DNA of 64,000 bases from Tetrastigma voinierianum (Eukaryota; Streptophyta; Magnoliopsida; Vitales; Vitaceae), in NCBI GenBank assembly GCA_016808115.1, contig JAEQBH010006405.1:231532-295531 (forward strand), given 5' to 3'. The position numbers and the translations under genes were made by a program. The notes under the pieces were generated by a model, which made no database searches, was not told the origin of the DNA, and was given only the letters and a program-made list of their open reading frames with translations. Positions within the stretch are counted from its first letter, which is position 1. Each line of letters begins with the position of its first letter. Of this stretch, positions 34,471 to 45,454 are shown piece by piece.

Positions 34471-35279
34471 TGGTACAGGCACCATATGGCGGGACACGGC
34501 GGGGATCACGGTAGCCCGAGGGGGCCACTGATATGGTCGTTTGGGTTACGTCTGGTCGAGCTGCGTCTGAGCGTGAGGGCGGCCTTGGCTCGCGGGCTGG
34601 GTAGCGGAGGGTCGCGATACAAATTTTGTATGCGTGGCTGAGAGCTGACCTTTGGAGTCACGATACAGCTGCGGCAAGGCTGTGATATGGCCTGGCGGCG
34701 GCGCCATGTCTGATAGAGGCGCGATACGCCGCAATACGTGGCCTTGGAGGCAGCGTAGCGGTAGGGAGCTTCATGTGCGCGATAATTTTTATATCAGCGG
34801 GTAGGGAGGCATTTTGTGACTTCGTCTGACGGCGACACGATGAGCGGCGTGACATAGGCGCCACTATGCACCCGCGTCTGACCCAATGGCGCGCCAGCCA
34901 AAGACACCATACTTTCGCGGCTAGTAATCTTGGCGTAGTGGGCGCTGGCGACTGGGTTGAGTGTGCACCACATGCTTTGTAACCGATTTTGACTCGATAC
35001 ACTATTAGAGTCACCTATTTAGTCACTTGTTTGGGACCTTGTTCGCGAGCATTGTTCACGAGGTTTAAAAAAATAAAAATAAAAAATAAAATAAAATACT
35101 TTTAAAATGAAAAAAAAAAAAACATTTTTGTTGCATATGATTTAATATATGAACTTATTGTCTTGCATTACCTATGAATGCATGGAAATTGTGTATGAAA
35201 TGTTTTTAGTATGTAAATAGTGTCTCGAGGCTAATATTTACACCTTAGAATCTTTGCAGTGAATCTTAACTTGTCATTT
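34471..35279 (+). other. Element B leader, after the C insertion
   Basis: A GC-rich stretch (34,471-34,980) followed by AT-rich DNA. ORFs here overlap on both strands and match no family I recognise. Confidence 0.4.
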
Positions 35280-36180
35280 GACATATGTAGATCGGCTGGT
35301 CGGGCGAGGACATAGAATTAGATCCGTGAGGTCTTCAGTACTTCCTGATGTTGACCAATGAGGCCTTTGCGGGTTTGTTGGGATTCTTGGTGTTGCCGTT
35401 GCACGGGGCCCTAGTGCGGCCGTTAGCGAGGGAAGGTTCGGTAACCTCCCGGAGGTTCAAGAGCACATCATCCCTCCCAGATATTCACGGGGGAGGAGAT
35501 CGGTGAAATTGGCCGAGCCATTGGCTCATACGGGTTGAGAAGATGTCGAGACATGGAAGGTGTGCCTCTACTACGAGGATGGACTAAGTGCATTCAATGA
35601 GGGGTGAAGAGGCGAGTGTGGTGGAAGCTGAGGCGAGACCTCCTAGGGTCTGAGGGTAAATGTCATGGAGCGAGTTCCGTGATCTTTTTCGTGAAGTAGT
35701 ATTTTATAGCCAGCACTAGACATCACGAAGGCCAAGGGGTTTGCTAGGATTGGGCGGAGCGATGTTTTGGTGATGGAGTATGTGGCGGAATTCAGGGATT
35801 AATAACACGTTTAGTGATGACTATGTGGCCGCGAACATAGCCCGAGTCGGGAGAGTTTGAGAATGGGATGGAGTTGTCCATTCGGAAAGATCGTGGGTTC
35901 ACTTCTGGGACTATGGACTCGATGGTCGAGACATTTAACCGTAGAAAGAAAGAGATAGAGGATGAACGGGGTATTCGAGTTGCGGATGTTGGTGAGAAGA
36001 GGGAGGATCAACCTTCTTCTAGTTCGAGGAAGAGGTAGAAGACACGCTTCACGAGTTTCAAGACCGGGGGACGGGATGGGGCATTTAGTTAGGCGGGGCC
36101 CGGACGATATGTTGTTGCAAACCCGGCTTGGGCATGTGAGACGGGATTGCCCCAAAGACAGGGATCTGGGATTTTAAGAC
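35280..36180 (+). pseudogene. Element B gag polyprotein remnant
   Basis: Plus-strand readings in shifting frames keep gag landmarks in order: F-R-D-L-F-R-E-V-V-F-Y near 35,680, YVAANIARVGR near 35,820, KDRGFTSG then MDSMVE near 35,900, a basic linker with QPSSSSRKR near 36,005, and a zinc-knuckle remnant GHVRRDCPKD near 36,135. The two N-terminal cysteines of the CCHC knuckle are not in frame. Gag forms the cytoplasmic virus-like particle and binds element RNA. The style recalls the Tekay/Del gypsy group. Many frameshifts make it non-functional. Confidence 0.65.
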
Positions 36181-36935
36181 AAACCTGATCGAGTTAAACT
36201 GTAGGATAGGAGAGGATACATTTGCGAGCCTTTCCTCCACGCTAGTATGGGTCGGAGAATCGGTTTCAGTGTGAGGTCTTTATCTGAGGCACCTTTGAGC
36301 GCACGAGATGTTTGAAAGGCCGGGAGTGGGTGGTCGAGGCGTAGCTGTGAAATTGCGAGACCCTGTCGGCGAGGAAAATGATATGTTATTTGTAGGCCGG
36401 GCTTGGCATGTGAGCCAGATGTCTGGGAGCGGAGTCTCATTATCGCATGAAGCGAGCGTTGGTCTGCGGCCGGATATACGAGTGCGTTTACACCGCACTT
36501 ATTATCGATCGCGTTCAAATTGGATGCATCATATTCATTCATTATTAATCTTGTGTGATAGGGTGGGCGGGGTTGGGGCTTTAGAGAAGCCGAGTGTGGA
36601 TGTTCTTCCACTAGGATGTAGGGTGGGGAGATTGGCTGATAGGTTGGGATTGTGAGTTAGAGATCCACAGAGATTCTACTCATAGTGGACCCCGTGATTA
36701 TCAGTCGGTGTGAATTTGTGACATCGCATCGAGTCGGGTGCGGGTGCACGGTATTGTCATTCACCACTCTTGTTGAGTGTGGAGTTGAGTTTGTCTTTGG
36801 ACTACGATCAGTGAGACTCATGGACGATTCAAATCGGGAAATGAAGGCGGTGGCCTGTGTTGGGGCCGGAAGCGAAGGGAACCATTAATCCTCGAGGTCA
36901 GCACAGGAATTAGGGTGAGGGAGGGCAGGAGTGAT
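36181..36935 (+). other. Element B region behind gag, no pol recognised
   Basis: The expected protease and reverse-transcriptase motifs were looked for on the plus strand and not found. Open frames (e.g. 36,308-36,655 +) have no similarity I recognise. Confidence 0.45.
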
Positions 36936-37420
36936 CCAGAAGGTCTGTGTGGGTGTAAGAGACCTAGGGAGATATCAATTACGTAATGGAGTGTAAGAAG
37001 CCGGGGAGACATGTCCCGAATTTACGGCTATTAAATTCTATAAGGGCAGGGAGATATGAAATTTGCAGTAATGGTGTAAGAGACTCGGGAGATGTCAGAA
37101 ATTTTACCGTGTGGGTGTAAGAGACCCGTGGAGATGTCAGAAATTTACGTGTGGGTGTAAGGGCCAGTGGGACATCCAGAAATTTACGTGTGGGTCTTGA
37201 AGACCCGGAGATATCCGTTTACGTGTGGGTGTAGAGACCGGTGGAGATATCTGAAATTTTTGTGTAGGTGTAGAGATCACAAAGTGTTGATATCACGAAA
37301 TTTACGTGTGGAGTGTAAGAGACCGTGGAAGACATCAGAAATTTACGGTAATGGGTCTGTGAGACCCAGTGGAGATATCAAGGTATGTGTGGATGTAAGA
37401 GACTCGCAGTGTAGGTCGAA
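36936..37420. repeat. Minisatellite, about 41-bp unit, about 12 copies
   Basis: The unit is GTGTGGGTGTAAGAGACC, then C/GGTGGAGATATCAGAAATTTAC. Copies run nearly head to tail from 36,945 to 37,410 with point changes and short indels. It sits between B's gag remnant and its polypurine tract. Confidence 0.9.
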
Positions 37421-37708
37421 AAGTTCTGTTGCTCGAGAGAGAAAACACACGGTCATAGTTATCACGTAGACATAGAGTTGAGTGATAGGAGTTGGGAGTT
37501 ACTCAAGATTTGGATATCCATTGGAAATTGCATTGGGTTTTGGTGAGCCGGAAAGGGCTCGGTATATGGGCGTCATTCATGACATGGATTAGGTAGACGG
37601 CCCATTGGGTTGTTAGTGATTGTGACCTTGGAAAGGTCAGCGTTTGCACACCAAGTAGGGATTGTAGGGTTACATATGCAAATATGCATGGAATTTCGGG
37701 AAAAAATT
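37421..37708 (+). other. Element B DNA between minisatellite and polypurine tract
   Basis: No coding similarity recognised. It includes 'gtatatgggcgtcattcatgacatgg' and short open frames only. Confidence 0.35.
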
Positions 37709-37724
37709 CTTTTAAGGGAGGAGA
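37709..37724 (+). other. Element B polypurine tract
   Basis: CTTTTAAGGGAGGAGA immediately precedes the right LTR on the plus strand. Confidence 0.7.
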
Positions 37725-39346
37725 TAAGCGAAACCACGAGAAGAAAATCTAATTTTAAAATGGCGAAAATAATAATTCCGATTAATCGAGAGTGCTGCGA
37801 TGCTAGGATGACAAAGCGGACTTCTTGGATTGGAATGGATCTCATGAAATCTAGCTACCATGTCAAATTTCATCGGTCGAGCGGTCGGAATTTCACGTTT
37901 TTGAGGCACAAGGTGTCGGGTCTTGGTAAAATGAAAACTCTTGAAGACATGTGATATGACAAAAGTCACCTACTACATGGCACCGTGTGACACATGTGGC
38001 ATGATTAGAAGATGATGGGAATGAATGGCTTAGATTTAAGTCATGTAAGCCAAAAAATCCAAAACAGAGACCACAATGGAATTTTTGAAAAGTTAAATGA
38101 GTATAAGACAAAAATGAATAGTTTTCTTCTCCATTGAAACACAAAAACATGCAGTAAGTGGGATTTTCAGATTTTAGAGAGAGGTGAGCACCTCTCTAGA
38201 TTTTCGCCACGTTAGGCCCGAAGTCGATTATTGACGAGAAGCAAGAAGAAAAGTCGATTACACAGCGGCCGAGGAGCTATGCGTGGACACCAATTTTGCG
38301 GAGTTCCAACAACTCCAAGAGGTAGAAATCTTTTCCTACTTGGTTTATTCTTTGGCTAAGAGCCATTTTATGGATGAGGATTTGTTGAGGAGCTGGAATG
38401 TATCGGTCTGAAAATCTTTGAGCCGTGAAGCGAAAATCCCCAATTGTGTGGTGAACGGTGCGACCAGGGGGGTTTTCATTTCACGTTATGTGTTGTCGAT
38501 TTTGGTAGTGTTTTTGGGTGATTCAAAATGAATTACTTGATTTTTAATTAGCTCATGTGAAGGCTAATTTTTGGTGTGATAGTTGTAAATTGGGTAACTT
38601 TATGATTTATGTGAATTAATTATGTTAATATATGCAAATCATAAAAATATATTAGCATGAATATTTTTGGAATTTGGCATAATGCATTCCATATGCCATC
38701 GGAGCACCTGGGGCGATAGGTGTGAGTGCGACACGAAATGAAAAAGTAGAAAGCGATGTTTTCTCGCATTTGGCTTAGGCATGTGTGAGGAAGTTGGGTG
38801 AGGGACTCGAGACATGGGTTTGGGCGTAGACATTCAGTAGGATCATGCATTTTCTTGAGTGTGATTGTTGCCATGACGCATGTGCACTTAGGTGGGGAAG
38901 TAACCCATGTAGAAATTAGCATACGGGGTCTTCGCCTGGTGAGGGATCAACTATTATTTCAGGTACGGGAGTGTCTGGGGAGGACGCATTAGAGGCCGCG
39001 TTTAGAAGCCTGGATTAATGGCTTTGGTATTTTACTTTTATATAGCATGTATTAGAAACTTGAAATTTTAATATATGTTTGTATTAAGAAGTGATTTATT
39101 AACTCTTGGATTGTAATATAGTTGGTTGGGATATATATTTGTGATTTTTATCAGGTATGGACCCGGTGTGGTCGTTGTAAAATATTAGGGCGGGTTGCCA
39201 TGTGATTAGGACCGGAGTTGTACCATGGGTAAAGCTCCACATCTGAAAGGAGACTACGCGATTTTTCGTGAGTGGTGTGGGTTGCAGGCATCCCGCGCTG
39301 TGTCGTGGGTTGACGGGTTGTCGTGAACCAGAAATGGGGCATCACA
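37725..39346 (+). repeat. Element B 3' LTR
   Basis: Partner of 16,513-18,143, ending GGCATCACA. The first bases read TAAGCGAAACCAC where the partner has TGAAACCAC. Confidence 0.8.
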
Positions 39347-40790
39347 GATATAGCCTTTATGGGGTGTATCCACGTCCTGGGTTGTCCTCTAGTAGTGCCA
39401 GGCCTTTATAATAGTCAGAAATGAGGGAATGGGTGCCACTAGATTCGTCTTAGCATCCACTTGTTATAGAGGATTGCATCCTCGATATTAACTGACTACG
39501 TCGCAGGAATATCCTGGAAGGATAAGGCGAGAGATTGAGTAAGGCTCGCAGCGAGTCACCTGTGAGACATTGGTGGTCGGTATAAGGTGTGAGGTAATGA
39601 AATGGTGCCATACCTTTGGGATATAGGCTAGGTGTTTTGTCTTGAAATGCACAGCGTGCCCCTCACTATTTAGTTTCCCTTTATCCCTTCCCGTTTATGT
39701 ACCACAAGGATCTGCGGGTAGTTCGGGTACGCATAGGGAGTTATCAAACGCCTCATAGTCCATGGGCTCCAAATTGTAGTACTTGTTTATGGACTTTGCG
39801 TAGAAGTTGACCCAAACCCCACGCACCCTAACCTTTTTATGCACATGGGAGGCTAGATTGGCATAGAACTCTCGGACTACCACAGTGGCAGAGCCGATTA
39901 CATGGGAGTCCCAGCCTGATGCCCTCCACTCGCATTCGCGATGGTTTGGCAAAAAAATCCTTCGAGGTGAGTGGTGAAAGGCGCACTCTCCTTAATGAAT
40001 GAGCGGATTGTGGCGAGATAAGGCCGAATCGCTTGGCGCGGTCATGTGTAAATGGACCTATCAAAGTCCTCTTGGGGCTCCTTTACTTTACGGCTTCTTT
40101 TCGGGGTTAGCTTTTGTCTTTTCGAAGACATACTAGGACTTAGGTGGTTTAGATGGGGGTGATGACGGGCTTTTGAGCAATCCTAAGCCGAGCACCTACA
40201 CTCCCAATGTGCTCAAATCAATCCTTAGTCTCTAAACAGTGTGAAAATTCCCACTTAGTCGATTTGTCGAACACTTGGTGGGTAGTAGTGGCCACATTGG
40301 TCTTAGGCTTGAAATGGTTGGTCCTACAAGCTCAGCTCCCAGCGACTTACACGGCTTAGCGAGCTCCAGCTGAATCCGAAAGTCTCTCAAAAACTTTAGG
40401 AATCACCTTGACTCAATCGACTGTAAGGGGTAAGTTCTCTAGTTTATCGGTGAACAATGAAAGAACCCTAGATTTTTGAGGATCAAAGGTGAGGCTTAGC
40501 CTATTGAAGGTCTCAAAATGCACTAGGAAGAGATTGGAAGAGGTTGGATGAGTGAATTCAATATTACAGAGAGTGCAATATTCAATATGCAATGTCTAGC
40601 GTTATAAGAGAAATAAGTATTCAATGTCGACGTTTGAATCCAGCGTCGCCAGCATTATAGAGAGTTAGGATTTCAAATTTTCTCAACGTTGTGACGTTAG
40701 GACATCGCGAGCACGCGTTGAGATCGACGTCGCGGCGTTATGGAAAAACTCATCTCGCTTTTTTTATTTATTTTTAACTCCCTTAAGGCT
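39347..40790 (-). pseudogene. Element A right part, plant-transposon-like ORF
   Basis: Minus strand from about 40,065: HDRAKRFGLI, KDFFAKPSRMRVE in another frame, then an open stretch (39,952-39,695) with VVREFYANLASHVHKKVRV, then VWVNFYAKSINKYYNLEP. The spacing matches the 'putative plant transposon protein' family (recalled), whose signature is V-x-E-F-Y-A-N-L followed by V-R-G-x-x-V-x-F-x-x-x-x-I-N-x-x-Y-x-L. The ORF is homologous to 21,800-22,513 of C. Beyond it lies DNA like C's GC-rich array (40,620-40,740). Pol and the 5' LTR of A are missing; the element ends where another repeat begins. Confidence 0.6.
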
Positions 40791-41110
40791 AAGGGTTTTT
40801 TTTTTTTTTTGTCTTAAAAAACATAAGAAAACAAAAAAAAAAGAGCTTCTAGAATGAATAATAAGAGCAATTTTCCAAATAACACCAATATAAAGTTATA
40901 TTTTCAAAGCTTATTCTCAAAAATTGTTTTCAAAAACAGGACTCGTGACATTTTCAGATGTCATGATTGCATCGTGGATAGTCATCAAAAGAAGTAAGAC
41001 ATTTCAACTCTCATACAAAGTATAATCTGGGGGATCATTTTCTGCATGGATATAGCCAGAGCTAGATCTGCAACAAATCTCTCATGAATATACTCAGATA
41101 ATTCTGACTC
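40790..41110. repeat. Dispersed repeat unit, copy 2 (partial)
   Basis: Matches 11,940-12,290: 'ttttcaaaaacaggactcgtgac', 'cagatgtcatgattgcatc', 'tcattttctgcatgg'. It ends near 'tactcagataattc'. Confidence 0.8.
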
Positions 41111-41339
41111 ACAGTTTGTGTGTAATATAAGTAAATAATATAGTGAAGATAAATAAAAGATCAGAATCTGAGGTGATCAGATATAATTTTAAATGGATAA
41201 GAGTAATAATGTTCTGCATACATTCAGCACCTCCATGGCGTGATTGCCCAGGCTATTCCCTTTGTGTTCACAGCCTTAGCAGGTTGTTGGCAGAAATCAT
41301 GATCACATGTACGGGCCGACAGATACCCCGAACCTGTTT
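41111..41339. other. Spacer between repeat copies
   Basis: Non-repeated insertion between copies 2 and 3. Nothing recognised. Confidence 0.4.
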
Positions 41340-41710
41340 GTTTTATAGTTTTAAAACAAACACGTTTGGTTTTACGATTTTTTCTTTTTACTGTGTTTTT
41401 TTTAAAAACACGAAGAAGCTATAAATAAAAAAACTAAAATTGAGATAATAAGAACAATTTCCAAATAACACTGAGACGAGTTTCTGCTTTTCAAGAAATT
41501 ATTCTCAAGAATTGTTTTCAAACAGTACTCATGTCATTTTTTCAGAAGTCATTATTGCATCGTGGATAGTCATCAGGAGATAAAGAAGCAAGACATTTCC
41601 AACTTTCCCATACAAATTATAATCCCGAAGTCATTTTCTGCATGGATTATGGCCAAGAAGGTAAGATGCAACCGTCTTTCCTTAGACATACTCCGAATAA
41701 TTCAACAACA
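41340..41710. repeat. Dispersed repeat unit, copy 3, left part
   Basis: Matches 11,930-12,280 again ('aaacaaacacgtttgg', 'gacatactccgaataattcaaca'). The unit's right part follows at 42,300. Confidence 0.8.
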
Positions 41711-42299
41711 GCACGTCTACCACTGAGTTGTTGGTAAGACAATTTGAGATACAAAATCATTTTTAAATGGGAAACTATTAAAATCTGGAACTTTTGGAAA
41801 TTTTGCATTTATATCATTAACAAAAAAATTTGATTTTTAAATATATTAACTTTCATTTTTATTGTATTTCTAGCCTTGGATAACCCGAACCTCATTTTGA
41901 ACCTTGACCACGTCTATGTGGCATAACAAATTGCTGACTATGTGCAGGAGGCCCCACCTCATACTCAAATGACGTCGTTTTGAGATTAAGTACATGTTCC
42001 ATGTTTTATCCTTAGGTAAAAAAACATAAATTACGTAACTCAAGGCAAAATTGTTGGTTCACCAACTCCAGGCACCACTACAACAAACAAGCTAATTTTC
42101 TAAGTCAAAAACAACCAGCAAGCCCTGTTTGGTTGCAAGGAAAATTCCTGAGTCCTGAAGTTTACGTCACTTAGAAGCCAAAAGAAACTAAAAGCCACAC
42201 CACGCATCAATAAATCCTATTAAAAGAAAGAAGCACAATATTCATATTTTATCTGTGGTGCAGTTTTCCAATCCATGCAGCATCATATTTTATCGGTTG
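41711..42299. other. Spacer within repeat copy 3
   Basis: About 590 bp present here but reduced to about 130 bp at the corresponding place in copy 1. AT-rich and without recognised features. Confidence 0.4.
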
Positions 42300-43660
42300 C
42301 CCGTGAGGATTGCCTCTAGTGATAAATATGTGGGATGGGCTACCGGAGGGGATGGGAGCAGTGGCCGAACCAGGATTTTTGTTTAGGAGGATGCCATATA
42401 TTATAATGTTTTAAATATAATTTTTTATATATACTGTATCGTTTTAATATATTATATTATATAAATTAAATATATGATATTAGTATAAAAAAATTAAAAA
42501 AGAAGTCAATATAAATTCAACAAATATATGATTTATCATACTTTATGATATTTCTCAATATGAAAAAATAAGATGTAAGATGTCATTTATAATTTCTAAT
42601 AAGAATATATTTATTTATTTCAATTTTCACAGCAAACTCTTGTAGTCAAGCTATCAATTTAATAAAAATACAAAATATATAACACCAACAAAAATTCCAA
42701 TATATTCATTTATCATTATCATAACATGTTCTAAAGTATTTGATAAACTAAGAAATATAATATTAACAACATGAAACTTTAATAACAAATCAAATTTTAT
42801 TTTTAATAATAAATTTAATATTAAATATAAACTATTATTATCAATAATAAGCTTAAGAAATGAAAAACACTGAGTGCATCTTATTTATACTTAATATTTC
42901 AATGAAATTTAAAAATATAAATAATAAGAAACACAAATTTCTGTCCTTTTTTTTTACTTCTCTCTTTCATGTTTTAGGGTTTCTTTATGTTCCCTCAAAA
43001 CACTTTAGGATATATATAAATTTGAGCTATAGATCAAAGATGGCTATAATTATAGAAAAAAATTTTTTGAGTCAAAATTATATCCATATATATATATTTA
43101 TATATATAGATTATATTTAGTTTTCTAAGATGTAAGGTTGCCTTTGTGGTTAATTGCTAAAGCTATATTCTTAAGATCACGGTGAAGGCTTTAGTCATAA
43201 GAAAATTAATTTTTTTCAAGCTTTTGAAGAGGCAATAATAGTTTTTCAAGGGATGTGAAAAAAAAGTTTTCAAAGAATGTGATATGCACAAATATTTTGA
43301 GAGACTAATAGTTTTTCAAGGCATTGATCCTTGTGCAAAAAAATTTGAGGCATATGCTCCACCTAGGCTCTCATACGCTACGCCGATGGATGAAGGAGGT
43401 TCGGAGTTCCAATCCTACAACGTCAAAGTGGATAGATGTCAAAAAAAAAAAAAAATTGTTTTCATAAAAAACAAAAATACTAAAGTTTAATCATTTGAGG
43501 AAATTCTAAAAAGCTTGATCATTTGAGGAAATAATTTCCAACGTGCCTCTAATCAATATAATAAAGACGCAAGCCCTCTTATTAATCTAATTAAACTAGG
43601 TTCCCAATTAGGTTTCAATTTGGACCTGAGTTATTGTCAAACATGTTGGTGAGATGGTTG
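42300..43660. repeat. Dispersed repeat unit, copy 3, right part
   Basis: Collinear with 12,420-13,750, starting 'gataaatatgtgggatgggc' and including the CAGTGGCCGAACCAGG terminus (42,358) and the 'atcatttgaggaaat' doublet (43,490 and 43,517). It ends at 'catgttggtgagatggttg'; unlike copy 1 no LTR follows. Confidence 0.85.
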
Positions 43661-44127
43661 AGATGGCGTGGCGTGTAAAAGCACGAAGATAGTCAAGCGG
43701 ACAAATCTCGAAGCCAATTAGAAAACAAAAAACATAATCTCAAAGAAATTTATGAGATTTACTGAGTTTTTGGTATTGAATAAAAATAAAATCGACTCAA
43801 AGATAGAATGACTAAGTATTTATAGAGGCTCAAATGAATCCTTGCTAAACAAAAATCTTGCCTAAACAAGGAAACTATAATACTTGGTGGACAAGAAAAA
43901 GTAATTAATCCTAATTAATCAAGTAAAATAATTAGAAATACCTCAACCTTGTGATGATGAAGATGAACAATTCTACACTTAGTAGATATCTTGATGAAGC
44001 TTTCAATTATAGAACTTGTAGAGAATTTTAACTCAGAAAATTGTAGAAAGAGAGATTAGATAGAATTGTAAAGAATGTGAAGATTAAAAAAATGTGGAGG
44101 TGTTTATAGAAAATCATTTGTAAGTCA
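43661..44127. other. AT-rich spacer
   Basis: No coding or repeat similarity recognised. Confidence 0.4.
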
Positions 44128-44360
44128 TTTACTTATTTACCCTTAAAAGTAGTTGTTATATAGTTGTTGATATGGGTATTATAGGTATTAGACATGAAAA
44201 GTAGTAATAGTGAGTGATTTACTTATTTATCCTTCAAACTAGCCATTATATAGTTGTTAGGAGGGCTATTATAGACATTTCATATGCAAAAGACTTTTAT
44301 ACCCCTTAAACTAGCCGTTATATAGTTGTTGAGAGGGGTATTATTGACAACTTTATATGA
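44128..44360. repeat. Tandem repeat, about 80-bp unit, 3 copies
   Basis: 'tagc/tcgttatatagttgttga' followed by 'ggg..tattat..aca' recurs near 44,155, 44,230 and 44,318, each preceded by 'tta..cccttaaa'. Confidence 0.75.
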
Positions 44361-44760
44361 AAAAGAAGAATTGGCATAGTGGGTGGGCCCGTGCGATTGG
44401 GTCGACAGCATAGGTACAACGCAGGATGGCCCAGCGCGTGGGCTGCCCGCATAACTGCGATGGGCGACACCGCTGGCCCGGCGCGGCTCGCTCCTTTTGG
44501 GCGAGGCGGAGCTGCGCACTGCGATTACTGGCGTGTGGCTTTGGCGATGCTGAGCCAGAACCACGGGCGAAATGGGCGGCTTGGCTGTTGGGCCAGTCTA
44601 CTCCCCAGCGCCGACAATTTGCTAAACTCCGCACATCCACCGGAGTTGGTTAAGGGCTTGACAAGTCGGTGACTCCCGACCAGTTGGTTTAGGGTATCGG
44701 AGCTTAGACTTTACGCCATGCCACCAACCCCTCGGGCTGTACTCGGGGTTTCAAGTCAAG
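44361..44760. other. GC-rich patch with overlapping ORFs
   Basis: Composition changes abruptly from AT-rich to clearly GC-rich at about 44,370. Open frames exist on both strands simply because stops are rare. 'gagttggttaagggc' and 'cggtgactcccgaccagttggtttaggg' near 44,645-44,690 match the non-coding 3' DNA of A and C (15,270 and 20,460), so this is a retroelement fragment. Confidence 0.5.
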
Positions 44761-45454
44761 TGTCACATTTTTTTTTTCTGTTCTTTATTTTTTGAAAGAC
44801 TCATTGGTCTTTTATTCAGGAGTCCAGGCTATTAAAGGTGGTGTTCGAGGTGCTAGGCTAGATTTTACGGGGCTTAGGGGTAGAGGCGGTTTTTCGGCTT
44901 ATAATTGAAACTTAATGTGCCACAGTGTGGTTAGTTCAAATCGGAAGGAAATAAGGTTGAAGGCAACAATTTGACAGTTCATCAACTTAAATAAGCATAA
45001 CACCATTCTAACATCAACAGCATTGGGACAAGACTTAAATTTCTCATATAGTAAGTTGAGCATTACAAAAAAAAAAAAGTCTATAAATGAGAAACTATGA
45101 ACATTAACTAAAACATGTGTTGAAAGCTAAAAACATATACTTGTACTATAAAAAGAAAAAAAAACCTAACTAGCAAGCCATTCAATTAACCAAAATAAAC
45201 TTGGTCAAAATATAAACGACACTTCCTTCATTAACTCTCCCCCCAGCCGAATTTGACATTGTCCTTAATGGGTCTGGAGCGGAAACTTAATGAAGGAAGT
45301 GATACTGAAATAGTCATGGGGTGGAGACCTCATCCCGTCTGTGGTGAAGCAGAGAAACGAGATGAGCGGGTGGTAGAGAGGTTGAAAATTTCTTTGATGC
45401 GACTAAGAATTTAATTTGTATTCTTCTTGGAGTAATTGCTAGACCTTAAGGTGT
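44761..45454. other. Retroelement-like spacer
   Basis: Includes 'cattaactctccccccagccgaatttgacattgtcc' near 45,230, a phrase typical of non-coding DNA in plant LTR elements. No ORF recognised. Confidence 0.35.

Larger units (their letters stand above)
16513..39346 (+). mobile_element. Element B: gag-only gypsy-type LTR element
   Basis: Paired direct LTRs (16,513-18,143 and about 37,725-39,346, each about 1.63 kb) flank a degenerate primer-binding site, a gag remnant, a minisatellite and a polypurine tract, all in plus orientation. C and D are nested inside. Without C the element would be about 7.2 kb. No reverse transcriptase or integrase of plus orientation is seen between gag and the 3' LTR, so it would have depended on another element's proteins. 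It splits A: A-like sequence continues on both sides, though I could not find a clean target duplication (GCGGA left, GATAT right). Confidence 0.75.

Noticed and set aside
37167..37469. A 100-codon ORF with repeated peptide pattern
   Set aside because: It is the translation of the 41-bp minisatellite, whose unit is not a multiple of three, so the pattern is not maintained as protein.
44280..44672. Four overlapping ORFs of 75-97 codons in GC-rich DNA
   Set aside because: They overlap on both strands with no recognisable domain. Stop codons are rare in GC-rich DNA, and flanking words match non-coding retroelement DNA.
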